From: Roseburia hominis A2-183
GTDB lineage: Bacteria; Bacillota; Clostridia; Lachnospirales; Lachnospiraceae
Length of the DNA: 64,000 nucleotides
Assembly: GCF_000225345.1 (NCBI RefSeq)
Contig: NC_015977.1
Coordinates: forward strand, 3,224,001-3,288,000
Direction of reading: 5' to 3'
The translations under genes and the position numbers were made by a program. Positions 9,021 to 16,246 of the stretch are shown here, piece after piece. The stretch's first letter is position 1, and the number at the start of each line of letters is the position of its first letter. A model generated the notes under the pieces. That model did no database searches and was not told where the DNA came from. It saw nothing but the letters and a program-made list of their open reading frames with translations.

Positions 9021-9532
9021 TCAATTATCCAGTTCATCCAGCATCCGCTCAAATGGCTTCACATATTCTTTCCCTTGCCGTCTAATTCCATTATTTTCAA
9101 ATGCTGCCTGTTCCGCCTGAACACTTTCATTTTCCTGCCATCTGTCACAAGTGTATTCCATATCAAGAAACATTCTGGTAAGATTACCTGTCATTTGCCT
9201 ATCTGCTTTCTCTGCAAATATTATTTTCCCCAGCCCGGACATATACTTATCAATTTCAAGGTTATTAAAACCACCGACTTCCATGGTATAAGGGATAGCT
9301 TCTTTGATTAGTTCTGCAAACTTATCAACATTCCTTGGCAATCTGTTTCTGAAAACTAGTGAATACATCGTTCTGTCATTCATTAGGATAATCGTGTTCT
9401 TTCCATTAAGCTTTGTTATATGACCATGCCAGGCATATAATTCATTAATTTGAGCATCTACCGGCATTTTCTGTAATTCATTTTCTTGATATTTAAGGCA
9501 TCGGCTAATGCCTTGGAACAAAATATATACAT
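9021..9532 (-). pseudogene. DUF6933-like protein, frameshifted near its N-terminus
   Basis: The gene begins at the ATG at 9532, ten bases after an AAGGAG site that overlaps the abiEii stop. That frame gives MYIFCSKALADALNIKK and then runs to a stop after about seven more codons. The rest of the protein (NELQKMPVDAQ through WHGHITKLNGK and on to the C-terminus at 9021) is open in the -1 frame. A slip of one base at the AAGAAAATGAA run joins the two into one continuous protein that I recognise as DUF6933-like (function unknown). The cause may be a one-base deletion in an A-run, programmed -1 slippage, or a sequencing error. It is the third gene of the abiE transcript. Confidence 0.7.
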
Positions 9533-9539
9533 AGCCAAT

Positions 9540-10481
9540 CTACTCCTTACATTTCCATAGTGCCATTGGATGATTCTTCACTCTTTCAACTATCTCCGCG
9601 TCTTCAAAAAGCAACTCTGGCATGTATTTTTTCTCTTCGAATCTATCAATATATTCCTTCTCTTTAGTAGTCAACACCATGAGATCCGATATGTAATTCT
9701 TCGCAATCTTCTTTCTCTCATCCAACTGGAAATTATCTTTCTTATTAAGTACTGGAAATAAATCTCTTCTGATTTTGTTGAAATCAAGTGTGTCAATAGC
9801 TGAGGTGTCAAATGATTTATTAAGCGTATCTGCTGAAATCGTCATATAAAATAAAAAGCATTTTCTAAACAAATCACGCTGTTCTTCAAAGAGACCCTCA
9901 GACAACATATTGCACCAATCATACAAATCCCTGGCCGCAGCTCTTGTAATGAGAGCATTGCCTTTAGCTGCAAATATTTCCAAAGGATTTACCATTCGTA
10001 TTTTCAATCCATCATCAAATGCTGATGGAAGAATGCTTCTGTACACCGGTTCAAAGATATGCGCCCTCAAGGAATAATTGAGTTCTATCTTAATCATATC
10101 CCTATTACCACCGGCGTTCTGATAATTATAGTGAAATGCATCCAAGCTATGGCTAAATCTTGATGCTTCCGATAACTGATACCCTTCTGATTCCATATAT
10201 TCCTTAATTATGTCCGTTATCTTTGCACGGCATTCAAGCATACCCTCTCTCGTATCATTAGGAGTATAATCCATATCGATATCTACTGATAATCGAGGAA
10301 GGTTAAATACAGTTAAATTAATTGCTGTTCCGCCCTTCAAGAGTAAATGCTCTCTTAAGGACTTGTCCTCATTCAGAAATTTTAATATTTCCTTCAATCG
10401 AAGCACCTTTTCAAAAGTATCCCTCACAAAACCACTTTCTGTGGCCATTCGTCCAAGTTCTGCTCTATTATATTGTGGCAT
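9540..10481 (-). CDS. abiEii: AbiEii/AbiGii-type nucleotidyltransferase toxin
   Basis: A 313-aa DNA-polymerase-beta-fold nucleotidyltransferase. The active-site signature is present: LKGGTAINL (residues 49-56) followed by RLSVDIDMDY with the metal-binding acidic pair at Asp67 and Asp69. AbiEii is the toxin of type IV toxin-antitoxin/abortive-infection systems; characterised relatives act on tRNA. It overlaps the upstream antitoxin gene by 14 bases, the standard AbiE layout (antitoxin first). The key residues seen are intact, so it is likely functional. Confidence 0.9.
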   Translation of the reverse strand: MPQYNRAELGRMATESGFVRDTFEKVLRLKEILKFLNEDKSLREHLLLKGGTAINLTVFNLPRLSVDIDMDYTPNDTREGMLECRAKITDIIKEYMESEGYQLSEASRFSHSLDAFHYNYQNAGGNRDMIKIELNYSLRAHIFEPVYRSILPSAFDDGLKIRMVNPLEIFAAKGNALITRAAARDLYDWCNMLSEGLFEEQRDLFRKCFLFYMTISADTLNKSFDTSAIDTLDFNKIRRDLFPVLNKKDNFQLDERKKIAKNYISDLMVLTTKEKEYIDRFEEKKYMPELLFEDAEIVERVKNHPMALWKCKE

Positions 10482-11235
10482 CTTCTATCACCCCATTTTT
10501 CATATTGTAAATATTCTCTGGTATCACAAGCTTCCATTCATCAACATATCGTCCACTCGACATGTCCTTCGTCAGGTAACGCTTACTCTTTCCAATCTGA
10601 CTCTTACATGTATCAAAGAATTCATCTGAAAGCCCCATCTTCTCCTTATACTCAGAAAGAAGAAATCCCATCTTTTGGTATAGGAACTGATTCGATAATA
10701 GGTCTAAATATTTCAAGACTCTTTTCTCCTGCATTCGCTTCATACTTCCAATATCCTGTATCACTTCTTCTATTCCAGCTATTTTATCCATATCCTTTAC
10801 GCAGTCTACCAAAGTTCGTTCCCGATTTGTGATACGTATTCCACCACTTAGTGCAGGCGTTTCCACGCCTTCCATATCCTTTGACGCCACATATCGATAC
10901 GTATATCCATCAAATTCAAACTCTCGAAAGCTGGTTTCTGATGCAACATAGACATCGTAATATACCTGATCAGTTATCCCGTAATATTCCATAGCGGTAT
11001 GGTGAGACACATAAGAGGTTGGCGTAATCTTGCTTGCTATCTGAAATCGATTAGCAACCGGCGCCCCTGTCTCTCCACTGATGCAGGTATACATATTGTT
11101 ACGGATTTTCGCCACCATTCCCTCCTTCATCAATCGCTTGATTGCAGAGCGAGCGCTGTCCATATTGTCATAATATTTATTTACATCTTTCACAGTAAAT
11201 ACTGGAGTTTTCAATAGTTCAAAATACAGATTCAA
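10468..11235 (-). CDS. abiEi: AbiEi-type antitoxin and transcriptional regulator
   Basis: About 255 aa. The N-terminal winged helix (FTVKDVNKYY..ARSAIKRLMKEGMVAKI, then the conserved RNNMYTC) is typical of AbiEi antitoxins, which repress their own promoter and neutralise the AbiEii toxin. The ATG at 11250 lacks a ribosome site because GGAGG falls inside its second and third codons; that GGAGG is 8 bases before the TTG at 11235, which I prefer as start. A degraded second copy of this gene's 3' end lies at about 19.7-19.9 kb. Confidence 0.85.
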   Translation of the reverse strand: MNLYFELLKTPVFTVKDVNKYYDNMDSARSAIKRLMKEGMVAKIRNNMYTCISGETGAPVANRFQIASKITPTSYVSHHTAMEYYGITDQVYYDVYVASETSFREFEFDGYTYRYVASKDMEGVETPALSGGIRITNRERTLVDCVKDMDKIAGIEEVIQDIGSMKRMQEKRVLKYLDLLSNQFLYQKMGFLLSEYKEKMGLSDEFFDTCKSQIGKSKRYLTKDMSSGRYVDEWKLVIPENIYNMKNGVIEDATI

Positions 11236-11305
11236 AATCAACGCCTCCATGTTTTATAAATCAACTTGGGTTATATGTAAACTAATTTGTCACTTTTATA
11301 AACCT

Positions 11306-11334
11306 AATATAATACCAGTTTCCAACAAAGTCAA
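11306..11334 (-). promoter_or_regulatory. Promoter of the abiE operon
   Basis: TTGACT (11334-11329), a 17-base spacer and TATATT (11311-11306) on the minus strand, about 70 bases before abiEi. The leader between the promoter and the gene contains AT-rich partial repeats (GTTTATAAAA, GTTTACATATAACC) where AbiEi could bind; no clean inverted repeat is obvious. The region 11335-11448 beyond it holds no gene. Confidence 0.6.
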
Positions 11335-11448
11335 GTTTAATTTTATTTCAAAATGGTTTGTACAGTTGTTGATTTGTCGCATTTTTAAACTTTTACAATG
11401 GATGATGCAGAATTTGCACCAACCACACATAGTATTCTCGTTGCGCGA

Positions 11449-11822
11449 TTACCCAGCATATTGTGGCATATCATGATTTATCTCAGCCCTATAATAACTG
11501 CTTATGGTACTTCCTGCATTGAACAAGCTGGCAAGTAAATAACTTTTTATATTCCGCATCTTAGTAGTATTCTTTCCAAGGCAATTAATTACATACTCCA
11601 CATGAGAATAATTAAGCTTCAGGAATTTGCTTTTCACAAGATTCTTTGGATACACATCTCCTGCGATGGTAATCTCTCCATTTTTAGACAAAACTGTCTC
11701 CAGAATCAGGTCAAAAATTCCCTCCACCATCTCCTGGTCATATGGATGAGCCAGAAGAAGGCTGTCATACTCAATATTCTCCTTGATGATTTCGCTATAG
11801 CCTTCCATCTCGTCAATCGCTT
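11449..11822 (-). pseudogene. C-terminal remnant of a RepA replication initiator (DUF6017)
   Basis: About 120 residues matching the C-terminal DUF6017 domain of RepA-like initiators of plasmids and integrative elements: AHPYDQEMVEGIFDLI, then TIAGDVYPKNLVKSKFLKLN, YVINCLGKNTTKMRNIKSYL, and YYRAEINHDM at the end. The frame stays open upstream (KAIDEMEGYSEI) exactly to the point where IS200 copy 2 begins; the DNA-binding N-terminus is missing. It was cut by the IS or by recombination through it. It shows that an element once replicated from this locus. Confidence 0.75.
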
Positions 11823-12221
11823 TCTCGATTCTTCTGCTTGTTCTTTTATATACTTCTGTACTGCCTCGTCTGTGATATTACCGATTGTTTCCACATAATA
11901 TCCTCTTGCCCAAAATGCTTTATCCCACTTACTCTGCAACTCTGGGTGACGATCGTATAGCATTAGGGTGCTTTTACCCTTTAAATATCCTATAAAATCT
12001 GAGACACTTAATTTCGGCGGTATTGCGACACTTAAATGCACGTGATCTACACAAACTGCTCCCGCAATTATTTCTACATTTTTATATTTGCATAGTGTAT
12101 TTAAGATTTCACGTACATCCTCTCTTACCTTCCCATACAATACCTTTTTCCGATATTGGGGAATGAAAACGATGTGATATTGGCATTTCCATCTAGTGTG
12201 TGATATGCTTTTATTGTCCAC
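11823..12221 (-). pseudogene. tnpA: IS200/IS605 transposase TnpA, C-terminally truncated copy
   Basis: Same protein as copy 1 through AVQKYIKEQAEESRK, so the HUH motif (VDHVHLSV) and the catalytic Tyr are kept. The native last residues are lost, and the frame runs on out of frame through repA DNA to about 11706, adding roughly 37 foreign residues. It has the usual KWDKAFWARG spacing, unlike copy 1. A protein could be made and might act on copy 1. Confidence 0.75.
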
Positions 12222-12356
12222 TTGGACCACCTCCTGTGTTGAGTTTGGCTTGCGACACCATTCTCAATATACCACAGGAGGTTTTTCTTTTTTATCCTCA
12301 CCGTTTCCAACTATTCCATTCTCCCCAGCATAGCTGGGGGATTAGACTTTTCATTT
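11823..12356 (-). mobile_element. IS200/IS605-family element, copy 2 (3' end missing)
   Basis: Nearly identical to copy 1 over about 530 bases: a handful of substitutions plus a 3-base indel. The tnpA 5' half, the left-end hairpin and the terminal GATTAGACTTTTCAT are all present. The end 3' of tnpA is gone: the match stops in AATCGAGAAA at about 11822 and the repA fragment begins, so the hairpin cluster seen at 1606-1700 is absent. Without that end the copy should be immobile. Confidence 0.85.
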
Positions 12357-12363
12357 ATCAAAT

Positions 12364-13575
12364 TTATTTGTGCTCAGCCAACCATTGCATTTCGCTTTTT
12401 AGGTTAAGTAACAAATCAATTACAAAAATACTCTTTAGCGATTTTTCCTCCGTTCCGAAATCCAATTGATCGCCATGACAGATTTTATTTCTCAGCGGGT
12501 TATGATCACGATATTCTTCCCCATGACTCGTTAGCACTACATTGTATATGTAATCAGTCATTGCTTCCCAATAAAAGACAGCATTTTCTGTCATTGCAGC
12601 CAACCTCAAAATCATATGCTTTTCGCTTGTCTTCGCAAATTTCTTATGATTCTGAAAATCAATCCGGTAGAGTTCACAAATCTCCTTCTCATCATCTTCC
12701 GAGCATATTAAGCCATTTTCATCTGTATAATTTGAAATGTCACAAATCAGACCATCCACTTGACACATCATGATAGAAGTCGCACCATAATAGCATCCAG
12801 AGTTGTGAAGATTAACTGCCTCCTCCAATAACAGCAATCTCTCTAAATCATCCTTCAATAGTTTCCTCCATCCGTCTACTATATTATCTAATTTCTCAGA
12901 ATTATAGTAATTGCAGATAGATGCAGCCAATTCATCCAATGGATAGTTTTCTTTTTTATCCCCACATAGACCCGTAATGATTTCTTTTAATTCCTCATCA
13001 TCTTCAAGAAATAGTGGCCATGTAATGCTTTTTAACGTATATAGATATCTTAGGTTACCTAGAGTCTTAAAAAATGACTCCGGAATCTCAATTTTAGGAA
13101 TTGTAGCAGTGATAGCCGCAATTGTTTTACCTAACGATTCTAGTGCTGGCCGAACGGATTCCATTATCTGTTGCTGATATTCAAAAATGGGGCGGATAGT
13201 CTCACTAATTCTACGAGCGTTTTCCATAAAGGTTTGCGAGATACCTTGATACTGCTTCATACAATCAGCAATTTGTTTTACCGCAGAAACAACTCCCGGA
13301 TATGCTTCTATGGAGCGGGATGCAATCTTTGCAGCATCTGATAAGGCCTCCATATTTTGAATATAAACAGATGGAATAGTATCCTCTTCCTCTTCGCCCA
13401 TCGCCCACAGTATAAAATCAATCTTTTTGGTATCGCTGATTGATGAATAATCCGGAAAACGACTATCAAAGGATGTTATATATTCGTTATAGCTTGCCTT
13501 GTTTGCCTTAAGATCACTATACCATTGTACAATGACATCATATAACTCAATTGTTTCCTCGAGTTTTTGCTGTCC
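12364..13575 (-). pseudogene. HEPN-like protein, downstream part of a gene split by TGA
   Basis: The frame is open from the base after the TGA at 13576-13578 to 12364. It starts GQQKLEETIELYD and reaches SISDTKKIDFILWAMG, which reads as the direct continuation of the 122-aa protein just upstream; only from 13401 is there an ATG (345 aa). The C-terminal half has the look of a HEPN domain: a long helical pair (LLLLEEAVNLHNSGCYYGA) and, about 40 residues from the end, RNKICHGD, an Rx4H motif as in HEPN ribonucleases. The middle is helical (coiled coil likely). I infer one ancestral gene of about 525 codons, broken by CGA to TGA or similar, or read through. A shorter independent protein from 13401 remains possible. 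Confidence 0.6.
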
Positions 13576-13944
13576 TCATTTATTTGAAGATTTAATTCCA
13601 ATTCTATCAAGAACCTTCGAATCCCAAATTGGCATATTCTCATCTATAGATGCCAGCATCTTACTCGCAAAGGATGCCTCAACTTGTCCGGTTCCTTCGT
13701 ACAGTTCCGTTATAATTTCTTTGTAGGAACAATTCTTCTTTTTCTTCCTTTCGAAAATCTCAAAGAATACTTTCCGCCATTCTGCATTTCGTCTAACCTT
13801 GTAAAAAAAGTCAAATTCCCGCTGAAAATCTTGATCATCGGCAACGTTAACCGTCTTTACTTTGCTCATAATATTCATATAGTGTTGAATATCCTGTGCC
13901 CTTTTTTCAAGATTATCCAATGCTTTCTCAATGTCATGATTCAT
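13576..13944 (-). CDS. N-terminal part of the split HEPN-like protein
   Basis: A 122-aa protein of a family I know only by pattern, not by name: FFYKVRRNAEWRKVFFEIFE, then FASKMLASIDENMPIWDSKV ending LDRIGI. In related proteins I recall, this block is followed by an ELY..IVxWY..FDxxFPxY..IxDxKKIDFxLW block, which here lies immediately after the stop codon, in frame. It therefore looks truncated by a nonsense mutation. The ATG follows the 58-aa gene by 15 bases with an AGAGGG site. Possible role: nucleic-acid binding module of an RNA-targeting defence protein (inference). Confidence 0.6.
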   Translation of the reverse strand: MNHDIEKALDNLEKRAQDIQHYMNIMSKVKTVNVADDQDFQREFDFFYKVRRNAEWRKVFFEIFERKKKKNCSYKEIITELYEGTGQVEASFASKMLASIDENMPIWDSKVLDRIGIKSSNK

Positions 13945-13959
13945 TTATTATCCCTCTGG

Positions 13960-14136
13960 TCAATCCTCATTCCACATTCTTCGTTCTTCCCGGCGACGCT
14001 CTTCTTCCTCTTCTTCCTCGCGGCGATACTCACTGTCATCCCAGTTATAAACGTATTCACCACGATCTATACTGAAGCCGTCTCTTTCTATATATTCATA
14101 TTCGCCGGAATCATAATTGAATGCATATTTTGCCAT
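13960..14136 (-). CDS. 58-aa highly charged acidic protein
   Basis: Starts three bases after the RNase III stop, with GGAGG inside the end of the RNase III gene. The N-terminal half is Tyr/Asp/Glu rich (YAFNYDSGEYEYIERDGFS), and the C-terminal half is a run of Glu then Arg (REEEEEEERRREERR), surely helical. I do not recognise it. Its place between RNase III and the HEPN-like gene suggests an adaptor or inhibitor of one of them (inference). Confidence 0.7.
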   Translation of the reverse strand: MAKYAFNYDSGEYEYIERDGFSIDRGEYVYNWDDSEYRREEEEEEERRREERRMWNED

Positions 14137-14139
14137 GGC

Positions 14140-15213
14140 TTATTCCTCCTCCAAAACAAATGTCAGCATATCATATGCTGCCTGTTTCTTCGCATCTTTC
14201 TTAGACGAAGATCTTCCATTGGTTACAGTATCTTTTTCTTTTATAGAGCATTTACAATTCCAAACCGGATTACCATCTTCGTCATGCGTTTCTTTGAAGT
14301 CATATTGAGGGATGGAGAAATAGCCTCTTCTGGCAAGGATCTCCAACTGCCCGATGGAATCATTATAATTCGGATCATCAATCTCATCTCTAATAGAAAA
14401 GAGCATATCCTCATCTTTCAGATATTCATACGCCAATCTCGATGCGTCCATCCTGGCCAGATTCTTTGATCTGCCGTATCCGACGAAATGATAATCAATT
14501 CCCGGTATTAGAACTTCACACGCAAAGTGCGTATCCTGCTCCGCTTTTCCATATATACACATATGATGCCTTGGCATATACCATGTACCCTGCATGGAAG
14601 TAGGATAGAAACAGTGAAGTGGAATGTTTCCTGAATTAGCCGATGACCAAGCTTGTATCTCAGCCACATAGTTTACATCTTCATCAAACATGAGCTCGCC
14701 TGGATTCAGCATAACATTCATGCTATCCTGTAATGCTTCAATATCCCAATTTGAATCCAAGGCTATCGCACCAAGAATCGCTTCAAACAGATCCTCTTTA
14801 ACCGATAGTGAATCCTGAATGTTTTTCTCGACATCTCCTTTTCCCATTATCAGATAGTAGGCTATCCCTAAGTTGTCGATTGCATCTGCAAGAGTGTTCT
14901 TTTGAACCAATTGCTTCTTAATCTCAGTTAATTCTCCCTCATCCAAATCAGAAATAAAGGTTCCCGTTTCCTCGGTCTTACCCCACTTTTCCCAGTTCTG
15001 ATACTTCTTTGAATAATGGCCGAATTCCTCGGAGAGCTGCTTCACGACAACAAAATCCAATGCCTTGTCTCCGATAAATTCAAGGACCTCATTATCCTGT
15101 CCTCCATTTTCCATTGAATAGGAGCGACGAGTAAATGCTTGAACAAGCAGCTCCTGGTTTTTGAACGTGTATCCAATTTGATCTTGGATAAATTTGATTT
15201 CTTTCTCGTCCAT
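14140..15213 (-). CDS. RNase III-like endoribonuclease with two dsRNA-binding regions
   Basis: A 357-aa protein, about 130 residues longer than housekeeping RNase III. Residues about 30-50 carry the signature NEVLEFIGDKALDFVV and the second acidic site is in KEDLFEAILGAIALD, so the catalytic residues are present. A Lys/Trp-rich insertion (HYSKKYQNWEKWGK) lies between them. The C-terminus has a clear dsRBD (NGRSSSKKDAKKQAAYDML), and a second dsRBD-like segment (GYGRSKNLARMDASRLAYEYL) precedes it. The start at 15213 is set by AGGAGG 8 bases upstream. As the first gene of an operon with a HEPN-like protein in a defence island, it is probably not the chromosomal rnc. Confidence 0.85.
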   Translation of the reverse strand: MDEKEIKFIQDQIGYTFKNQELLVQAFTRRSYSMENGGQDNEVLEFIGDKALDFVVVKQLSEEFGHYSKKYQNWEKWGKTEETGTFISDLDEGELTEIKKQLVQKNTLADAIDNLGIAYYLIMGKGDVEKNIQDSLSVKEDLFEAILGAIALDSNWDIEALQDSMNVMLNPGELMFDEDVNYVAEIQAWSSANSGNIPLHCFYPTSMQGTWYMPRHHMCIYGKAEQDTHFACEVLIPGIDYHFVGYGRSKNLARMDASRLAYEYLKDEDMLFSIRDEIDDPNYNDSIGQLEILARRGYFSIPQYDFKETHDEDGNPVWNCKCSIKEKDTVTNGRSSSKKDAKKQAAYDMLTFVLEEE

Positions 15214-15255
15214 AAAAAAAGACCTCCTAGTATTTATACTAAAAGGCATAAAGAT

Positions 15256-15302
15256 AGTCTGGCAGAAAATCCACGTATCCCGGGTACGCTGAATAAGCCA
15301 GA
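15256..15302 (-). promoter_or_regulatory. Nested dyads in the RNase III gene leader
   Basis: An outer inverted repeat GTCTGGC (15256-15262) / GCCAGAC (15296-15302) encloses a near-perfect palindrome CGTAtCCCGGGTACG (15273-15287). Between this and the gene lies AGTATAAATACT directly before the AGGAGG site. If transcribed, the leader would fold into a long stem-loop. Known rnc genes are autoregulated by cleavage of such leader stems, so this may be an RNase III target; a protein operator is the alternative. Confidence 0.5.
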
Positions 15303-15469
15303 CATGATAGATTAAATTTGATTCCTTGTTCTTGAGAGTTTACCGATGCTCACTTTCATAAGCAAAGATAAACATGCATAAACAATGTCTCATATTTAAC
15401 TTATTATGCCTTTTTCAAGTAAAGATTAACACACGTCAAATAGAAACACAAGATATTATAAAAGCATTT

Positions 15470-15496
15470 AAGGGTTCGAGACATGCTCAAACCCTT
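15470..15496 (-). terminator. Hairpin after the small membrane protein gene
   Basis: AAGGGTT (15470-15476) and AACCCTT (15490-15496) form a 7-bp stem with a 13-base loop, 15 bases past the stop at 15511 and followed leftward by an AT-rich tract. Likely terminator of the leftward 15511-15720 gene. Confidence 0.55.
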
Positions 15497-15510
15497 AATG
15501 TATACGGATT

Positions 15511-15720
15511 TCAGAGTGCGCCAATTTTTTCAATCAGCATATCACACCAATCCTGCACTGTTATGACAGCCAGCAAAAGAGCCATGATAGCTGCAAAGAT
15601 CAGAGACATAAGAAAGACATCTGACCATCTCTTGCAGACAAGGTAATATATAATACCGCCTCCTGCAATCATAGTAAGAAGCCCCACGATAGATTCAGTG
15701 AGCTTTAACCGCTTCTGCAT
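15511..15720 (-). CDS. Small two-TM membrane protein
   Basis: A 69-aa protein beginning MQKRLKLTESIVGLL. It has two hydrophobic segments (about residues 10-30 and 37-56) separated by CKRWSD, with a C-terminal amphipathic tail ending in DWCDMLIEKIGAL. The ATG overlaps the end of the alkaline phosphatase remnant in another frame, so it was probably translated together with that gene. I do not recognise the family. A longer in-frame start at 15825 would only translate phosphatase DNA out of frame. Confidence 0.5.
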   Translation of the reverse strand: MQKRLKLTESIVGLLTMIAGGGIIYYLVCKRWSDVFLMSLIFAAIMALLLAVITVQDWCDMLIEKIGAL

Positions 15721-16116
15721 CAGCCTGTGTATAGGTAACCTTGTATCCTGCTTCCGGTCCGTCCAGTACTGCTCCTCCACGGTCTTCATAGCTATTGCTC
15801 GGAAGTGCCTTGACATAATCTTCATCTGCTATTGCTCCAAGATAGTCAGATGCTGCCTGAAACTGGGGATAGCTCATACCATCACCAATAAACAGAAAAC
15901 ATATTTCGGTGCTTTTGCTGTTTCTTCTTGCGTCTGCGTTTCTGCAGATACTTCTGTTACGATTGTTTCCTGCTCTGTTGCTGCTGTACTTTCTGTCTGT
16001 GCCGGTGACGGTGACTCAGAAGAAGTCTGGTCTGCTGCAGGTGCTCCGGAGCATGCTGCCATAGACATTGCCATTACAACAGCAAGCATACCCTTCATCA
16101 TACTCTTAATTCTCAT
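15695..16116 (-). pseudogene. Alkaline phosphatase lipoprotein, frameshifted and internally deleted
   Basis: The start at 16116 has AGGAG 9 bases upstream and encodes a lipoprotein signal (MRIKSMMKGMLAVVMAMSMA, lipobox AACSG) and a Ser/Thr/Gln-rich linker to KAPKYVF. One missing base then shifts the frame. In the next frame it continues FIGDGMSYPQFQAASDYLGA and ALPSNSYEDRGGAVLDGPE, the metal/phosphate-site start of an alkaline phosphatase, and jumps to AGYKVTYTQADAEAVKAH and stop. Several hundred residues of the catalytic domain are missing. The gene is dead. Confidence 0.8.
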
Positions 16117-16246
16117 AATCATTTCTCCTCTCTGAAACATGTTTTGTTTTTCCTCTGCTTCACTATACAATACCGTTGTAAAAACCAATGTCCAAAGTAG
16201 GAAAAATTTGAGTAAATTCCGACACTTATTTTATGCAGTTCTATCT

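Noticed and set aside
12364..13401. Annotating the 345-aa frame as a normal complete protein
   Set aside because: The same frame is open for 58 further codons up to the upstream stop, and those codons complete a domain started in the upstream gene.
15470..15500. GGGTTCGAG look-alike of a tRNA T-arm
   Set aside because: No acceptor or anticodon arms; the sequence is one arm of a simple hairpin terminator.
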